64,000 nucleotides of DNA, taken from the NCBI GenBank assembly GCA_903772945.1, contig CAICTM010000093.1:1-64000 (forward strand). The letters run 5' to 3'. The position numbers and the translations under genes are program-made. Of the stretch, positions 1 through 10,617 are shown one piece after another. The notes below the pieces were generated by a model. That model searched no databases. It had not been told where the DNA came from and saw nothing but the letters and a program-made list of their open reading frames with translations. The stretch is from Seminavis robusta. Its lineage: Eukaryota > Bacillariophyta > Bacillariophyceae > Naviculales > Naviculaceae. Positions within the stretch are counted from its first letter, which is position 1, and each line of letters starts with the position of its first letter.

Positions 1-332
1 TTCGAGTGTTTTGAGTTTGAGAGAATGAAAGTTATGAGAGGATTAGAAAGCTATGAAAACTAATCAAGGAGAGAGATCCACAATCAAAGGATCGTAGATC
101 TGAACTCCCGCGGGAGACTGTAGAGTGTGATAGAGTGGGTTGCGGTAGCAATCCTACTCACTCCACGATCCAAAAACGGAACGCGTGGAAGATTCGCCTA
201 GCATTTATCTAGTAGCGTGGAAGTACTCCACGCTGGCTAAATATCTAGAGCGATGTTTCATCATCAACCTAGTATGACTAGAGCGGTCATTGAGCACCCT
301 GTCTCCAATGACTATTCGCGAAGGACTACATC
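1..332. other. Upstream flank of the transposase pseudogene
   Basis: No gene is seen. There is a perfect 8-bp inverted repeat, AGCGTGGA at 214-221 and TCCACGCT at 227-234, with a 5-nt loop. Related CTCCACG/CGTGGA words occur nearby at about 160-190. I could not match this flank to the sequence after 3053, so no transposon terminal repeat is claimed. Confidence 0.5.
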
Positions 333-3053
333 ATGAGTCGAACTCAAACCCTATCTAGGATCGAGTCGCGAATAAGGCTAAGAGCCGTGTATTGCAGGAT
401 TGTCGCAGACGCCAAGGGGTTGGATGGCACTGTTCGGGAGTATCTATTTGTCATTCGAGGTGAACCAAGGGCGCAAGATCTGCGACCAAGAGTTATTCCT
501 CCGTTCGATCGTCGGCTCATAGCAATGTTACCAATCCAAGCAAGCAGTATCACACCAGCAAAATCACCATTTCCGAACATCAAGCTGTCACAAGAAACCA
601 CACGCAAGCTGCTCGAATATTATGGCGACCTGATTGAGAGCAACGAGGCATGCAACAGCCCCCAGCAAGAAGCTGTTGTCAATGTGTCAACAACTGATGG
701 AGGGCGTCGTCGAAATCGAAGACGGACATCCTTTCTGGTGAACAATGCGCGTAGATTGTCATTTGGGTCCTCAATGCAGCCACCAACTCAGATTGCACGC
801 CAAAACGAAGAGCACCAAGTAGCCACTTCGGCTCCAACTGCACCAGCCGATGATATAGACCAAAACAGCGACGTGGAGATGCCACTCGAGCCAATGGATC
901 AAAGCAGCGACGATGAGAATGCAATGGAAGCTTCAGGTGGAGCGCATTCACCTGGTAGCCATTCGTCTGGAAGGAGCGTGATAATAGCAGAAGCATCTTC
1001 AAAGGATGGGGAACAACAAGAAATAGAATTGGTCATACAGCAATTTTCAGAGGAAGGAGATCACTCTAGGATGGACGGTACTTACGGGGAGGCTTTTCCT
1101 TCTTCAGAAAGCAGACGCGAAACTGAACAGGAGATACAGAGGAAGTGGACGCCACCTGCTGAAATGCTCTACGCATTGGCACTCAATTTCGACAGCAGAG
1201 ACGATGGCAAACGTCCTTCTCGGTTTGGAGATGGAAGCTTTGAGCTGAGCAACAAAAAGCGACCTGACGACACAGCATTGAGGTGGGCTATTCTGATGGT
1301 TGCATATCGGTGGGGGTATTGGAGAGAGGATATTACCCGTAAACAGAAGAGCTCAATTGCCAGAGCAGCGTGTTATCTCATTGCTTATGATGCAGGATTT
1401 GCACAGAGCATCGAAGGGACAAGCGTGGAGAAATGGGAAAGGGCTGTATCAACGAGCATAAAAACTGGAGAGAGTAGACTGGTTAATGCATTGGCAACTC
1501 AAGCGATTGGGAACCAACGAAAGGATACTTACTACAACCGACTTGATAAAGAGTATCCAGGATATCTCCTTCGACTATGGAGGGAGGCGCAGAAGATTGA
1601 GGGCGATAAAGCAACATTCGTTGAGTACGCAGGCACCATCAAGACTCTGTCATCAAATCCGGAAGATCCACTGCCGACCGTCAACATTAGTGGCAAGCAG
1701 CTGAATCAATGGTTTCGATCGCTTGGGGGAACTGCTGTGAAATCGGTGACGAGACCTCTTCTAACTGAAAAACACAAGACAGATCGAGTTGCTTGGTGCA
1801 ACAAGATGTTGGCAGCAAACAATGACCATCTTGAAAAGCACGGAGATCTTGCCATCCGACAATTCACAGCGCATCCTCCTTACCGGTGCTTTGAAGATGA
1901 GAAATGGTTTTACAACACAACCAGCCGAAGAAAGAGGAAGAAGCTCCCGTATCAGCTTGGAGAGGAGGCAGGACAAGCTGACTAAACCCCAGAGCGCCTT
2001 GCAAGCCGAAGATTCGCACCGAAAGTAATGTTTGCTGCTGTTGTTGCATGTCCCCATCCACAGTATGACTTCGATGGCAAGATCTATATGCGCCGTATCA
2101 GCGAGTCCGTGCAAGCCAAGAAGAGCACCGTTTTCAAGCTCATTGTCGATGACTACGAAGCAAACAATCTCATACATGAAACGTGGCGCTCTCTTCATCT
2201 GCCTGCAATTCTTCCTACCCTCACGGTTGGAGAATTTCTTGACAGCCTTTTGAATGTAGAAGAATATGGCATGAGTGAGGATATTCGAGAGGCTCTCGTA
2301 CTGCGGTATTGCACTTACACTGCACCAAGAAGGCAAACCAAGAGTGGTCCTCAAAAGAAATGGATCACAATGGAAGAACACGAAACAGTGCTTGGCCACA
2401 CCAGGCGAAAGGTTGCTGGTGGCCCGTTGGTTGAATTGAAGATTGCAGATATTGAATTGAGATCCATGCGCCGCAAAGGTGACTGGTACGAGAAGGATAC
2501 AACCTGCGATTCAGAGTGGATGAAAGTCCACATGCTGGAGATGGGGAAAGCAATCCGTGAAGCGTATTGGTGGGTTGCTGACTCTCAAGAGATTGAGCTT
2601 GTGATGGAAAATGCCGGAGGCCACGGAACAAAGGATTGCATCGAAGAGTATGAAAAAGCCCTCAAAGAAAAATTCAACGTGAAGGTTATCCATCAGGTGC
2701 CACGGAGTCCTGAAACAAACCTGCTCGACCTGGGGATTTGGTGTGGATTGCAGCATTATGTTGAGACGGTGCATCGGAAGAAAACAAAAACGTCCACCGA
2801 TGCTCTTGCTCGGACGGTGATAAATGCATGGTCAAGATACAACTCATTTGAATCGTTCGCCAATGTTTACAGACGTTGGGACAAGGTCCTTTCGCTCATC
2901 ATTGGAGCAAGTGGCGACAATAGTCTTGTCGATTCTGCTCGGAAAGAGTTGATTGTTCCGATTGTTATGGTTGCTCCAGAAGCGCTCATACAGGATGAGG
3001 ATCACATAGTCGAGGACCCCCCGAAGACTGGTTCGGCAACGAAGACCGCGTAG
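333..3053 (+). pseudogene. Tc1/mariner-like DDE transposase broken by an in-frame stop
   Basis: The frame opening at 333 stops at TAA 1983-1985, but the same frame continues open to 3053. Together they give about 906 codons with one internal stop. The first DDE aspartate lies in D-E-K-W-F just before the stop (D at 1896-1898). After the stop come K-V-M-F-A-A-V-V-A-C-P, then M-E-N-A-G-G-H-G (2604-2627), then P-R-S-P-E-T-N-L-L-D-L-G. This is the order of the Tc1/mariner catalytic core (DEKWF; DNAGPH; SPDLNxxD). The usual second catalytic Asp is Glu here (codon 2607-2609), a second possible lesion. The N-terminal 500 residues are low-complexity and unrecognised. No terminal inverted repeats were found. 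Read-through of the stop is possible, but a decayed copy is more likely. Confidence 0.8.
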
Positions 3054-3841
3054 CTAACCAAGCTGACACTGGCTCTGAAGAAATCGACGACTGAGCCGCC
3101 GTCGACACCATCGTCGAGTGCGGATCTGTTCAATGGCTTGCCGGTGAAACTGAGGATTGATCTTGTGTCGGAAGCAAGATCACGCGGTGGCGCTGCGACA
3201 TTGACTGTCCATACTTTTCCTGCAGTCAAGAAAATTTAGCACGTTTTATCTAAATAAAAACCGTGCAGAGCCTGCTGGCGTTTGACGAAAAAGGATGTTT
3301 GACAACCGCTGCTATATTATATCCACGCTTGTATATCTATATATTAAATCTTTTGTTGTCGCAGTGACGTCGTCCCCACCATATTACATTTTCTAATTCC
3401 GGGAAAGGTAGCTCCGAAATCAAAGCACAGCTGCAGCATACCGGTATTAGTTAGTACTGGTACCAGTATGGTCATACATGTACCAGTACCGGTACCAGTA
3501 CGGGTACCAGTTTCTTACCGACAGCTAGCTACCTGGTAGCTAGCTAGCTAGCTAGCTAGCTAGGTTCGCTGATCAGCAGCCAACACAGACAGTCCGCACA
3601 GGCTTCTGCCACGTGAATAAATTCTGTCGCGTTGCATTCGGTAAAAGGCTGCGCTGGGCAAAGTCGAATGATTTGACGTGATTCGATTCGATTCGATTCA
3701 ATCACGTCGGGCGAGCACGAGCTTTTGCCGTTGTCTCAGTTTTGGCGGCTCATTTCCCTCCTTCTCTCACGTCCTCTCCCTCCATTCAACCACAGCTTCG
3801 TATTTTTTGGGGGGCAAACACAAAGTGTAAAAAGATCGACA
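3054..3841. promoter_or_regulatory. Intergenic/promoter region with palindromic tetranucleotide runs
   Basis: No gene is seen. It holds overlapping TACCAGTACC/GGTACCAGTA words (3455-3510), a CTAG/AGCT array (3523-3564) and, nearer the downstream gene, the word GTCGAATGATTT (about 3664) followed by repeated GATTC(GATTC)n at about 3680-3700. The same order of elements recurs upstream of the next gene at about 5810-5960. Confidence 0.5.
3523..3564. repeat. CTAG/AGCT simple repeat
   Basis: Nearly pure (GCTA)n over about 40 bp. Shorter versions occur in many other intergenic stretches of the window. Confidence 0.85.
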
Positions 3842-4805
3842 ATGAATAACTACAAGAAAAGGAACTACGGTGGTTCCAGCACAGGTTGGTCAAAGAACAA
3901 GGCGACCGTAAGTTCTTCTGTGAGCACTTATGACGGTCTAGACGTTGTCTACAAGCTCACCAAGGGCAACAGTGACACGGAGCCTTCTGCTCAGGAAGAG
4001 CCTTCCAAGAAACAAGTCTATTCAATTTTCGCCCCCAAGAAGAAACCCAGCAACACAAGCAGCAACAAGTCTAAAAGCAAGTTTGAAGACATGTACCGCA
4101 ATGCATTCAAGGGCAAACGCAACGTCAATCTCTACATTTCAGGCCAACAAGTGATTTGGGAGTTTTCCTTTGATCGGACCATCATGGCTGCTATTAAGGA
4201 ATACGTCCCCAACCGTTCCTTTGATGGCACCATCAAGAAATGGGTTAATCCTGTCGAATCGCTACCGGAAGCCATTGAACTCTACGAGTTTATGGGTCGA
4301 AGTCCTGATGAAGAACTCCTCGAACGAAGCAACCAAGTGACCCAAGCCCGCAAGACGGCAGTCGATCCTCGCGAAGTGATTACACTCATGGTTCGTCCAG
4401 AGGACACAGCTACAAACGCAACCTGGCCATTTGGATCCGTTCATGTCCAGTTTTTGTTTGACGCCAAGATTGTGTCGTCCATCAAGTTATTGCCTCCCTC
4501 CCAGAGACAGTTTGATCCAATGACCAAGCACTGGCCCATTGACTTGCTGGCTTTGCCATATTTGCTAGAAGTTTTGTTGCCATTGGAATATCGACCCAGC
4601 AAGGAGCTTTCTGCCTTGTGCGGAAAATGCAAAGAGATTTCCGGCATTATCAATACACAAGCTAGCAACGCTTATGCAGAAGATAATGACGAAAACCGGG
4701 ATGGAGATGATAGTGGAAGTTCTGGTGAACAAGATTCCGACATCACCACACAAGCCAAACTGTCCGAGTCTCTGCAATCCATGAAAGAACTCTTGCTTGT
4801 GCACC

Positions 4806-4837
<32 letters not shown>

Positions 4838-5293
4838 ACGTTACAAGAAATCAGCAGCATCAACCGAGACAACTGCGGCTACTCGAAACGCCCCAAGTTG
4901 ACAGTGGCACAAGAAGTATGGTCTCTCAAAAAGAAGGAAGGCACCATGTTGGAAGACGAGTTTGACTATGACATTCTTGCCTCTCGAGTGCTATCTCGTC
5001 GAGCCAAAGCCGAAGGATGCGATTGCGGTGAACCGTGGAGGCTTTCGGGTGGCAAACACATCTGCCGCTTCTTCGGGACGTTTGACTGCGACAACTGCGG
5101 GCATTCATGGACCAGTGCCTATACTTGGAAGGGTGAGAGGCAAGCCTGTCGCCGCTGCGAGGAGGAGAGTTATCCCGCCAAAACGGAGCGCTTGCAAAGC
5201 GGTATTGGTACTAATGGAGGAGGTCTTGGCCAGCACGACAGCTCCCGCTGTTCTCGCTGCCAAAAGCTGGGCTACAACTGCAGTGGCTACTGA
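3842..5293 (+). CDS. Protein with two HARP-like modules and a C-terminal 3CxxC-type zinc finger
   Basis: 483 aa from the ATG at 3842. The frame is open from 3725, but the 39 extra residues look like translated 5' UTR. Residues 95-152 and 198-252 each resemble the HARP module of SMARCAL1-type annealing helicases (short strands, F-D-x-x-I/M, then a conserved K-x-W or K-H-W), yet no helicase motor is present. A run of ten Asp follows at about 323-332. The C-terminus (393-480) has paired cysteines (C-D-C-G; C-D-N-C; C-R-R-C; C-S-R-C) with F-x-C-x-x-C-x-x-S-W, like the zf-3CxxC family of ZAR1/RTP proteins. A nucleic-acid-binding role is likely. The combination is unfamiliar to me, and the HARP assignment is by eye. 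No intron is evident. Confidence 0.75.
4808..4837. repeat. (GAC)10 microsatellite in coding sequence
   Basis: Ten perfect GAC codons encode an Asp-10 tract, so the site is prone to length variation without a frameshift. Confidence 0.95.
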
Positions 5294-6109
5294 CTGAGAG
5301 TTGAAAGTTGAATGGAAGGTACGGAGTTGTAGAGGTTGCAGTTGGAAACCCAGTTGCGGTTTGACCTCTCACCAAGCGAATTAAGAAAACCATCATGTTC
5401 TGTTACATGTACATGTAACTTGAGAGGCTGAACTCCATGTGTGACTCGGTTAGCAAGTCCATCATGAATTAGGAACTATTCCATGCTGGAGGCTTTTAGG
5501 CTTTTAGCAAATCTTACATTTTATTGCAATAGAGGAAATTGACTGGTTCGTCGCCATAAATCGTTGGCTGCCGGCATGAGACATGCTTGTAGGGTACAGC
5601 TGTCAACTGGCATTGTTCTGATGTTGAAGGATAGAGAGAAGCATTTGTAATCCTGTTGGTGCAACTGCGGTACACAGTCCAATTGTCGCGCTTTGTACCG
5701 GTATGGTTCTGCTTCAGCACGCGGCTACGGTTTTCTGACATTCTGACTTCTTCAGGCTGGTTTGGAAAAGACGGCAACCCTTTCAAGCTTTCACGACCAA
5801 CACGTAGCTCTACTAGCTATAATAGCTACCACGTACTGGTAGCTAGCTAGCCAGTTCGCGTGCTTGGAAATCGCGTGGGAGTTCAGTCGAATGATTTAAT
5901 CGAGTCGAGTCTATGATTCGATCATCATTCGATTCATCATTCGACTCGAATCGAATCGTCTGTCCGGTGTCCTAAAAGATCCAACCGAGCCCGCAGCCAC
6001 CAACGATGAGAAAGAAATGAAGCACCAACTTGAAAGGCAAACAACTTGAAAGAAATAGAGCAGATACCCACAACCAAGGAAAGCTACCAGAGAAAGAAGC
6101 CAGGACAAG
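5294..6109. promoter_or_regulatory. Intergenic region upstream of the RRM gene
   Basis: No gene is seen. At 5831-5852 there is an AGCTAGCTAG run followed by TTCGCG, then GTCGAATGATTT at about 5886 and several inverted and direct ATTCGA words (5895-5960). This parallels the region upstream of 3842. Confidence 0.45.
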
Positions 6110-7228
6110 ATGGGCGAGAAGAAACGAAAGCAAGAAGCTGAACCAGAGGATGTGGATATAGCTGATGATTCCAAGAAGCAGGTGAAGAAATCCAAGAAAT
6201 CGAAGAAGGAAAAGAAGGAAAAGAAGTCCAAGAAATCCAAAAAGGAAAAGAAAGAAGCACAGGAACAGGAAGAGGCAAAAGACACGGCAGCAGATGATGA
6301 GCAGGAAATGTCAGAAGCCGAAGAAAACACTAAGGAAAAATCCACTAAAGATTCCAACAGCAGTGAAAATAAGATGAGCAAGGAGGAAGAAAAGGAAGAT
6401 CGGAAACGCAAACGCGACGAAAAGAAGAAACGAAAGAAAGAAATTCTGGATCAGATTCCCAAGGTCGACGCGGACGGCATTTCCTACACCAAACAACAAA
6501 TTCGACGCATGGTGAAGCGTGTAGAGCGAGGCTTGGATCCAATTCCCACTGCGGAAGAGGAAGCCGAATTGAAACGACAAGAGAAACTCTTGCAACAGGA
6601 AGAAGAATTGGAGCTTGCGGGAATGCTGTATAGACAAGAAGAAGATGGTGACAGAGATGAGGAAGACAACGAAAATGACGATGAAGAAGAAGACGATGAA
6701 GAAGCAGAAGAACCTGCTCCCGTCGAATGGAAACGCAACAAGAAATCAAAGCAGCAAGACAATGACGATGATGACGATGACGATGCACCCAAGAAACCCA
6801 CCAAGAAACCAAAACTCTCCAAGAAGCCTGTACCACCCGACTATGTTTGCCAAGCTTGTAAAAACAAGCACAAGTTTGCTCATTGGATCTATGACTGTCC
6901 CGACAAGGTCACTGTGAAAGGGACCAACCACGTGTCCGCCAAACACAGCAAGGACAATATGCCGAGTGCCAAGAAAGTCTTTGTCTCGGGACTCTTTTTT
7001 ACTACCAAAGTCAACGACGTCAAGCAGATTTTCAGCTCCTGCGGCAAAGTAACTTCCTGCAAACTACTCAAGTTCCCCGACACGGGACGGTGCAAAGGGC
7101 AAGCCTTTGTGGTCTTTGATACGGAAGAAAGTGCCAAACAGGCCCTCAAGCTGAGCGGCACCAAGATATCGGCATCGGATGACGACGACAACAACAGCAA
7201 AGGCAACAAGAAGAGCAAGCTGAGCTAG
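6110..7228 (+). CDS. Lys/Glu-rich zinc-knuckle and RRM RNA-binding protein
   Basis: 372 aa, intronless. The first 230 residues are KKEK-type and acidic low-complexity sequence, typical of nucleolar proteins. A C-x2-C-x7-H-x4-C zinc-knuckle-like motif lies at residues 247-263 (C-Q-A-C ... H-W-I-Y-D-C). An RRM follows at about 288-355, with RNP2 (K-V-F-V-S-G-L-F) and RNP1 (K-G-Q-A-F-V-V-F) both visible. The domain ends soon after the second helix and the last strand is weak, so the RRM may be slightly short. The tail is again Asp then Lys rich. A role in pre-rRNA or mRNA processing is plausible but inferred. The start is the first ATG in frame. Confidence 0.8.
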   Translation: MGEKKRKQEAEPEDVDIADDSKKQVKKSKKSKKEKKEKKSKKSKKEKKEAQEQEEAKDTAADDEQEMSEAEENTKEKSTKDSNSSENKMSKEEEKEDRKRKRDEKKKRKKEILDQIPKVDADGISYTKQQIRRMVKRVERGLDPIPTAEEEAELKRQEKLLQQEEELELAGMLYRQEEDGDRDEEDNENDDEEEDDEEAEEPAPVEWKRNKKSKQQDNDDDDDDDAPKKPTKKPKLSKKPVPPDYVCQACKNKHKFAHWIYDCPDKVTVKGTNHVSAKHSKDNMPSAKKVFVSGLFFTTKVNDVKQIFSSCGKVTSCKLLKFPDTGRCKGQAFVVFDTEESAKQALKLSGTKISASDDDDNNSKGNKKSKLS

Positions 7229-7883
7229 AGCTCAAGGTCCATAAGGTGATGAGCAGGTCCATGACCAAAGCCATGAAGAAGCAATGATCTGTATGTAGCA
7301 TAATAATGAGCTGGTTATAGCTCTGTATTGTACTAGACTAGTAGGAGAGATTTTAGCTAGTTACAGTCTACCACGTACCTAGCTAGACCTAGTCCATCAA
7401 CTAGAAACTGTCGTCGTGTCATCGTAATAACAAAAGGTTTGCCTTGAATCAAAGACTCGACTCCGGGGTCAGAAATATTTCATGGCGCCAACGATTGCGT
7501 CCTGACGATGTACTCGTAGTGGGCTATGACACTATCATTGTACAACTAACTATAGGGACTGCCGTGCCTTGCTTCAGTAGAGTGTGATCGAGTTTTTGTA
7601 TATTTTGAATACTGCCAATTCTTTTGGCAGGTGCGATGCATGCCTCAACACAAGGTGAGATCAAGACGCATACTAGCCAGTCGCTGGGAAGAGGTGAAGA
7701 AGTTGTCGACAAGACCAGGACTATGAGCAGGGCCAGTCCGTCTGTTGTCTACAGTAATCTGTGCCTTGCCATTACCAACCCTACTTTAAAGCTAAATGCT
7801 GTGAGATCAATATGTATGTCATGTTATGCGTTGTTTGCTTTATTCACAAAAGTGCTTATTAGTTATAATTATAATAGAACATC
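7229..7883. other. Intergenic region left of the Merlin element
   Basis: No convincing gene is seen. CTAG-containing words cluster at 7335-7400. The open frame at 7624-7974 runs across the transposon terminus and is not believed. Confidence 0.4.
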
Positions 7884-7907
7884 GGGATTATCTATAGTTG
7901 GGGTGAG
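7884..7907 (+). repeat. Left terminal inverted repeat of the Merlin element
   Basis: Begins GGGATTA followed by TCTATAGTTGGGGTGAG. It pairs with 10459-10482, with one mismatch at position 7. Confidence 0.85.
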
Positions 7908-8128
7908 CCGAAATGGACTTCGAGCCAAAATACAGAGTTGCCCTGCAGGCGACGAAGTCATTACTGGCTACTAACGTACTTCCTAGATACCATAGCACAC
8001 ATAACAACGAATTAATGCACATGTAACGACTACTTGGGATAGAAATCTGACGACTTCAAAAACAAAATGGGACTAAAAACTGTTAATTCTCCGACTTCAC
8101 TTTTCTGCACACCCAATCACACTTGCCA

Positions 8129-8908
8129 CTAAGAACTTCCATCGTAGTTGTCGAAGGCAACCATGTTAGTCAAACTGACGTCGTCCAATCCATCGTTGCT
8201 GCCAAGCTTCTTCAGAATGTACCTTCCAAGGGCTTCAACGGTACCATTCATCTGACCTAATTTCTCCACAACGAACTGCTGGAACCTCATATCCTGTGCT
8301 CTTTGGGTGTCATACTCCATTCGAAACTGGCTGATCATGTTCATGGCACCCTTGATGTTGCCATTTGCCACATTGACCTGGGGCACGACGTCGCCCCGTA
8401 GTCTCTCCAGACCTTCCTTCTGAGACTTGGCAATTGGGTCTCTGATGGATTTAACGAACTTCTTCCTGGTGTAATCAGCGAGGCTTCCTCCAATTTGGTT
8501 GTCAACAATTTGCCTTACCTTCTCATCGAAGTCGCCACTGGCAGTACTACTTGCGTCGTCGTCATCAGGCTTTTCGGTCAGGTCACTGTTGTTCTTTGTT
8601 AGGTGGATGTTCTGTGGAACAGCTGCAACAGAACCTGGTCCCGTTTTGTTGATCTTACCACCACGTCCATTCACAGTTGAGGTCCCGGTGACTGTAGGGC
8701 GACGTTTCGTAGCATTCCGATTCTTGGAAGCACCGGTGTTGAACCAGCTGTTGAAGTCAGTTTGCTGGGTGTCTCCCGGTACGGGCATGTCCTCTGTGTG
8801 CGGCATCGTGGCTTCTTCCTGCATAGAACCTTGCTTCTTCTTTATGTAGGACTTGCCAGTGTAGGGGTTGGTAAACAGGTAGTGGTGCTCGTCTAACTCG
8901 ACTTCCAT
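8129..8908 (-). CDS. Accessory ORF of the Merlin element, function unknown
   Basis: 259 aa, intronless, transcribed away from the transposase gene and wholly inside the terminal repeats. I do not recognise the family. The N-terminus is short and structured (H-H-Y-L-F-T-N-P-Y-T-G-K-S-Y). A long polar middle part follows (Asn/Thr/Gly/Asp rich, residues 25-130). The last 120 residues look helical and possibly coiled, including K-V-R-Q-I-V-D-N-Q-I and a run rich in Gln/Arg/Met. The intact frame in an otherwise complete transposon suggests an element-encoded protein, perhaps a DNA-binding or regulatory partner of the transposase. A captured host gene is the alternative. Confidence 0.65.
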   Translation of the reverse strand: MEVELDEHHYLFTNPYTGKSYIKKKQGSMQEEATMPHTEDMPVPGDTQQTDFNSWFNTGASKNRNATKRRPTVTGTSTVNGRGGKINKTGPGSVAAVPQNIHLTKNNSDLTEKPDDDDASSTASGDFDEKVRQIVDNQIGGSLADYTRKKFVKSIRDPIAKSQKEGLERLRGDVVPQVNVANGNIKGAMNMISQFRMEYDTQRAQDMRFQQFVVEKLGQMNGTVEALGRYILKKLGSNDGLDDVSLTNMVAFDNYDGSS

Positions 8909-9210
8909 TGCCAGTCTTCAAGACTTGATTTTATGATCAACTGTACTGACTGAATCTGTGTACGGTGGCATCGGACATTTGAATTCCTGTAGCAGCGGTG
9001 ATCATTTTGAATATTCGAATTCCTATAACAGAAACAACGACTATCCCAGATGACTGCACAGAAGTCTTGCTTCTAATCGGGGATAGTCGTACTTATGTGT
9101 AGCCGGTATCAAGGAAGTCGAGCTGCACAATTCAAACCGCTTTAACTAGGCCAATCTAGCAACGTACACTAGTCAACTACAGAAGTCCAAGTCGGCTCAC
9201 AAAAACAGAA
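8909..9210. promoter_or_regulatory. Divergent intergenic region inside the Merlin element
   Basis: About 300 bp separates the two divergent ORFs, so it should contain promoters for both. More GACTTC/GAAGTC-like words occur here (for example near 8929, 9114 and 9183). No TATA box is obvious. Confidence 0.45.
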
Positions 9211-10219
9211 ATGGCTGGAGTCAACCTCAACGAGGACCACAGAGGAATACCTCCTCTTAGGGCACTTGAAGACGTTTTTGCCACCAACGAGAACACCATC
9301 GAGTACTTAGTTGATGAAGGATGCTTGAACATCCCAGAGTTCTGCGTCCAGTGCAACCAGCCTGTTGAGTATCGCCCTAATGTGAAAAATCTTATCTTCT
9401 GCAACCGGCGCCAGTGCAAGGCTGTCCATGGAAAGAGGTGGACGCAATCCATCATGGCCGGCACCTTCTTCCACACTTGCAGGATCCCCATCAGGGAAGT
9501 ACTTTATTTTCTGTACCTCTTCATCTGTGGCACCTCGTACACCTCTGTTAGAAGCATGTTCGGCTGGTCCCCTAACACGGTGACGGATTGGTTCCGATTT
9601 GCCCAGCAGCTCATTGGTGAAATGGTCCTGGACAATATCGACAACTACCAGATTGGTGGAGTCGGTGTTGAAGTTGAGGTGGACGAGTCGAAGTTCGGTA
9701 AGAGAAAGTACCATAGAGGACATCGTGTGGACGGTGTGTGGGTTTTTGGTGGTGTGGAAAGAACCCCAGAACGAAAGTGCTTCCTTGTAGCCGTACCCGA
9801 TAGAAAGAAGGTTACGCTGGAAGAACACATAAAGGACTTCATTCTACCAGGTTCCATCATCATCAGTGACAAGTTCCCCAGTTATGAGGATCTCGAGGGT
9901 AAAGAAGACTTCTGGTATCAGCACGAAGTTGGTGAGTTAATGATCCAGTCGCGCGACTGCCCTTTCCGACAACTGTGACTAACTTCTCTACTCCTTTCGC
10001 ACAGTCAACCACTCCGAGAATTACAAGGACCCCATCACTGGTGCATGCACCAACACCATCGAGGGCACTTGGAACGGTGTAAAGAAGCTTGTCCCAGCCA
10101 GAAAGAGGACAGAGGAGGGTGTTAGGCCGTGCCTCTTCGAGTTCATGTGGCGTCGTATGAACCAAGGGCGTCAGTGGAGGGCACTCCTGGAAGCTCTGGC
10201 ACAGGTTCGATATGTCTAG
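9211..10219 (+). CDS. Merlin/IS1595-family transposase (two exons)
   Basis: Joining 9211-9931 and 10005-10219 gives 311 aa. The 73-bp intron (9932-10004) has GTGAGT and CACAG borders and a GACTAAC branch-like word. Residues 45-69 form a zinc ribbon (C-x2-C ... C-x4-C). The catalytic triad is visible: D158 in V-E-V-D-E-S-K-F-G-K-R-K, D220 in I-I-I-S-D-K-F-P-S-Y, and E260 in T-N-T-I-E-G-T-W-N-G. This is the DDE set and spacing of ISXO2/IS1595-like enzymes, preceded by V-N-H-S as usual in Merlin. No lesion is seen, so the protein may be active. It should bind the flanking inverted repeats and cut and paste the element. Confidence 0.9.
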
Positions 10220-10458
10220 TGCCGTAAATATTATAATCGTTGAAGTTGTTTTTTTCGTCCAATTTAGTCACACTTGCATTTTACTTATAGGCTTCGACTT
10301 CCCTACTCTACGTGGTGGGACTTCCGTGCTAATTTGGTGTTCCAAGATTTCTCCCCCAGCCTTTTCTGCGATTTAGTAATTAGAGCTAAGTATGCTTATT
10401 CTATATACATATCTCTATATTTTGAAGTCGTTGGTGGTCGTTGGATTGGCCGGTGCGC

Positions 10459-10482
10459 CTCACCCCAACTATAGAAAATCCC
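10459..10482 (-). repeat. Right terminal inverted repeat of the Merlin element
   Basis: The reverse complement begins GGGATTT followed by TCTATAGTTGGGGTGAG, matching the left terminus. Similarity continues weakly inward on both sides (a GACTTC...AAAATAyAGAG stretch). Confidence 0.85.
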
Positions 10483-10617
10483 TTATTGCTTCTCTCTTGT
10501 GCTTTCATCGCTTCTAAACTGTTTTTCCAACTCCTTCAGACTGCATGTGCTGAAGACTCGTTGCTGAAGGAAGGAAGAAAGAATCACTTTTTTGTTTTTC
10601 TATAGTCACTGATCCCC

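Larger units (their letters stand above)
7884..10482 (+). mobile_element. Merlin (IS1595-like) DNA transposon, apparently complete
   Basis: A 2,599-bp element bounded by 24-bp terminal inverted repeats: 7884-7907 and the complement of 10459-10482 match at 23 of 24 positions and share the core TCTATAGTTGGGGTGAG. It contains a Merlin-type transposase (9211-10219, + strand) and a divergent second ORF (8129-8908, - strand). GACTTC words in either orientation cluster just inside both ends (7916, 7954, 8052, 8093; 10296, 10319, 10424), possible transposase-binding sites. The 8 bp outside each end (AGAACATC and TTATTGCT) do not match, so no target-site duplication is visible. Merlin elements normally make 8-9 bp duplications. 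Confidence 0.85.
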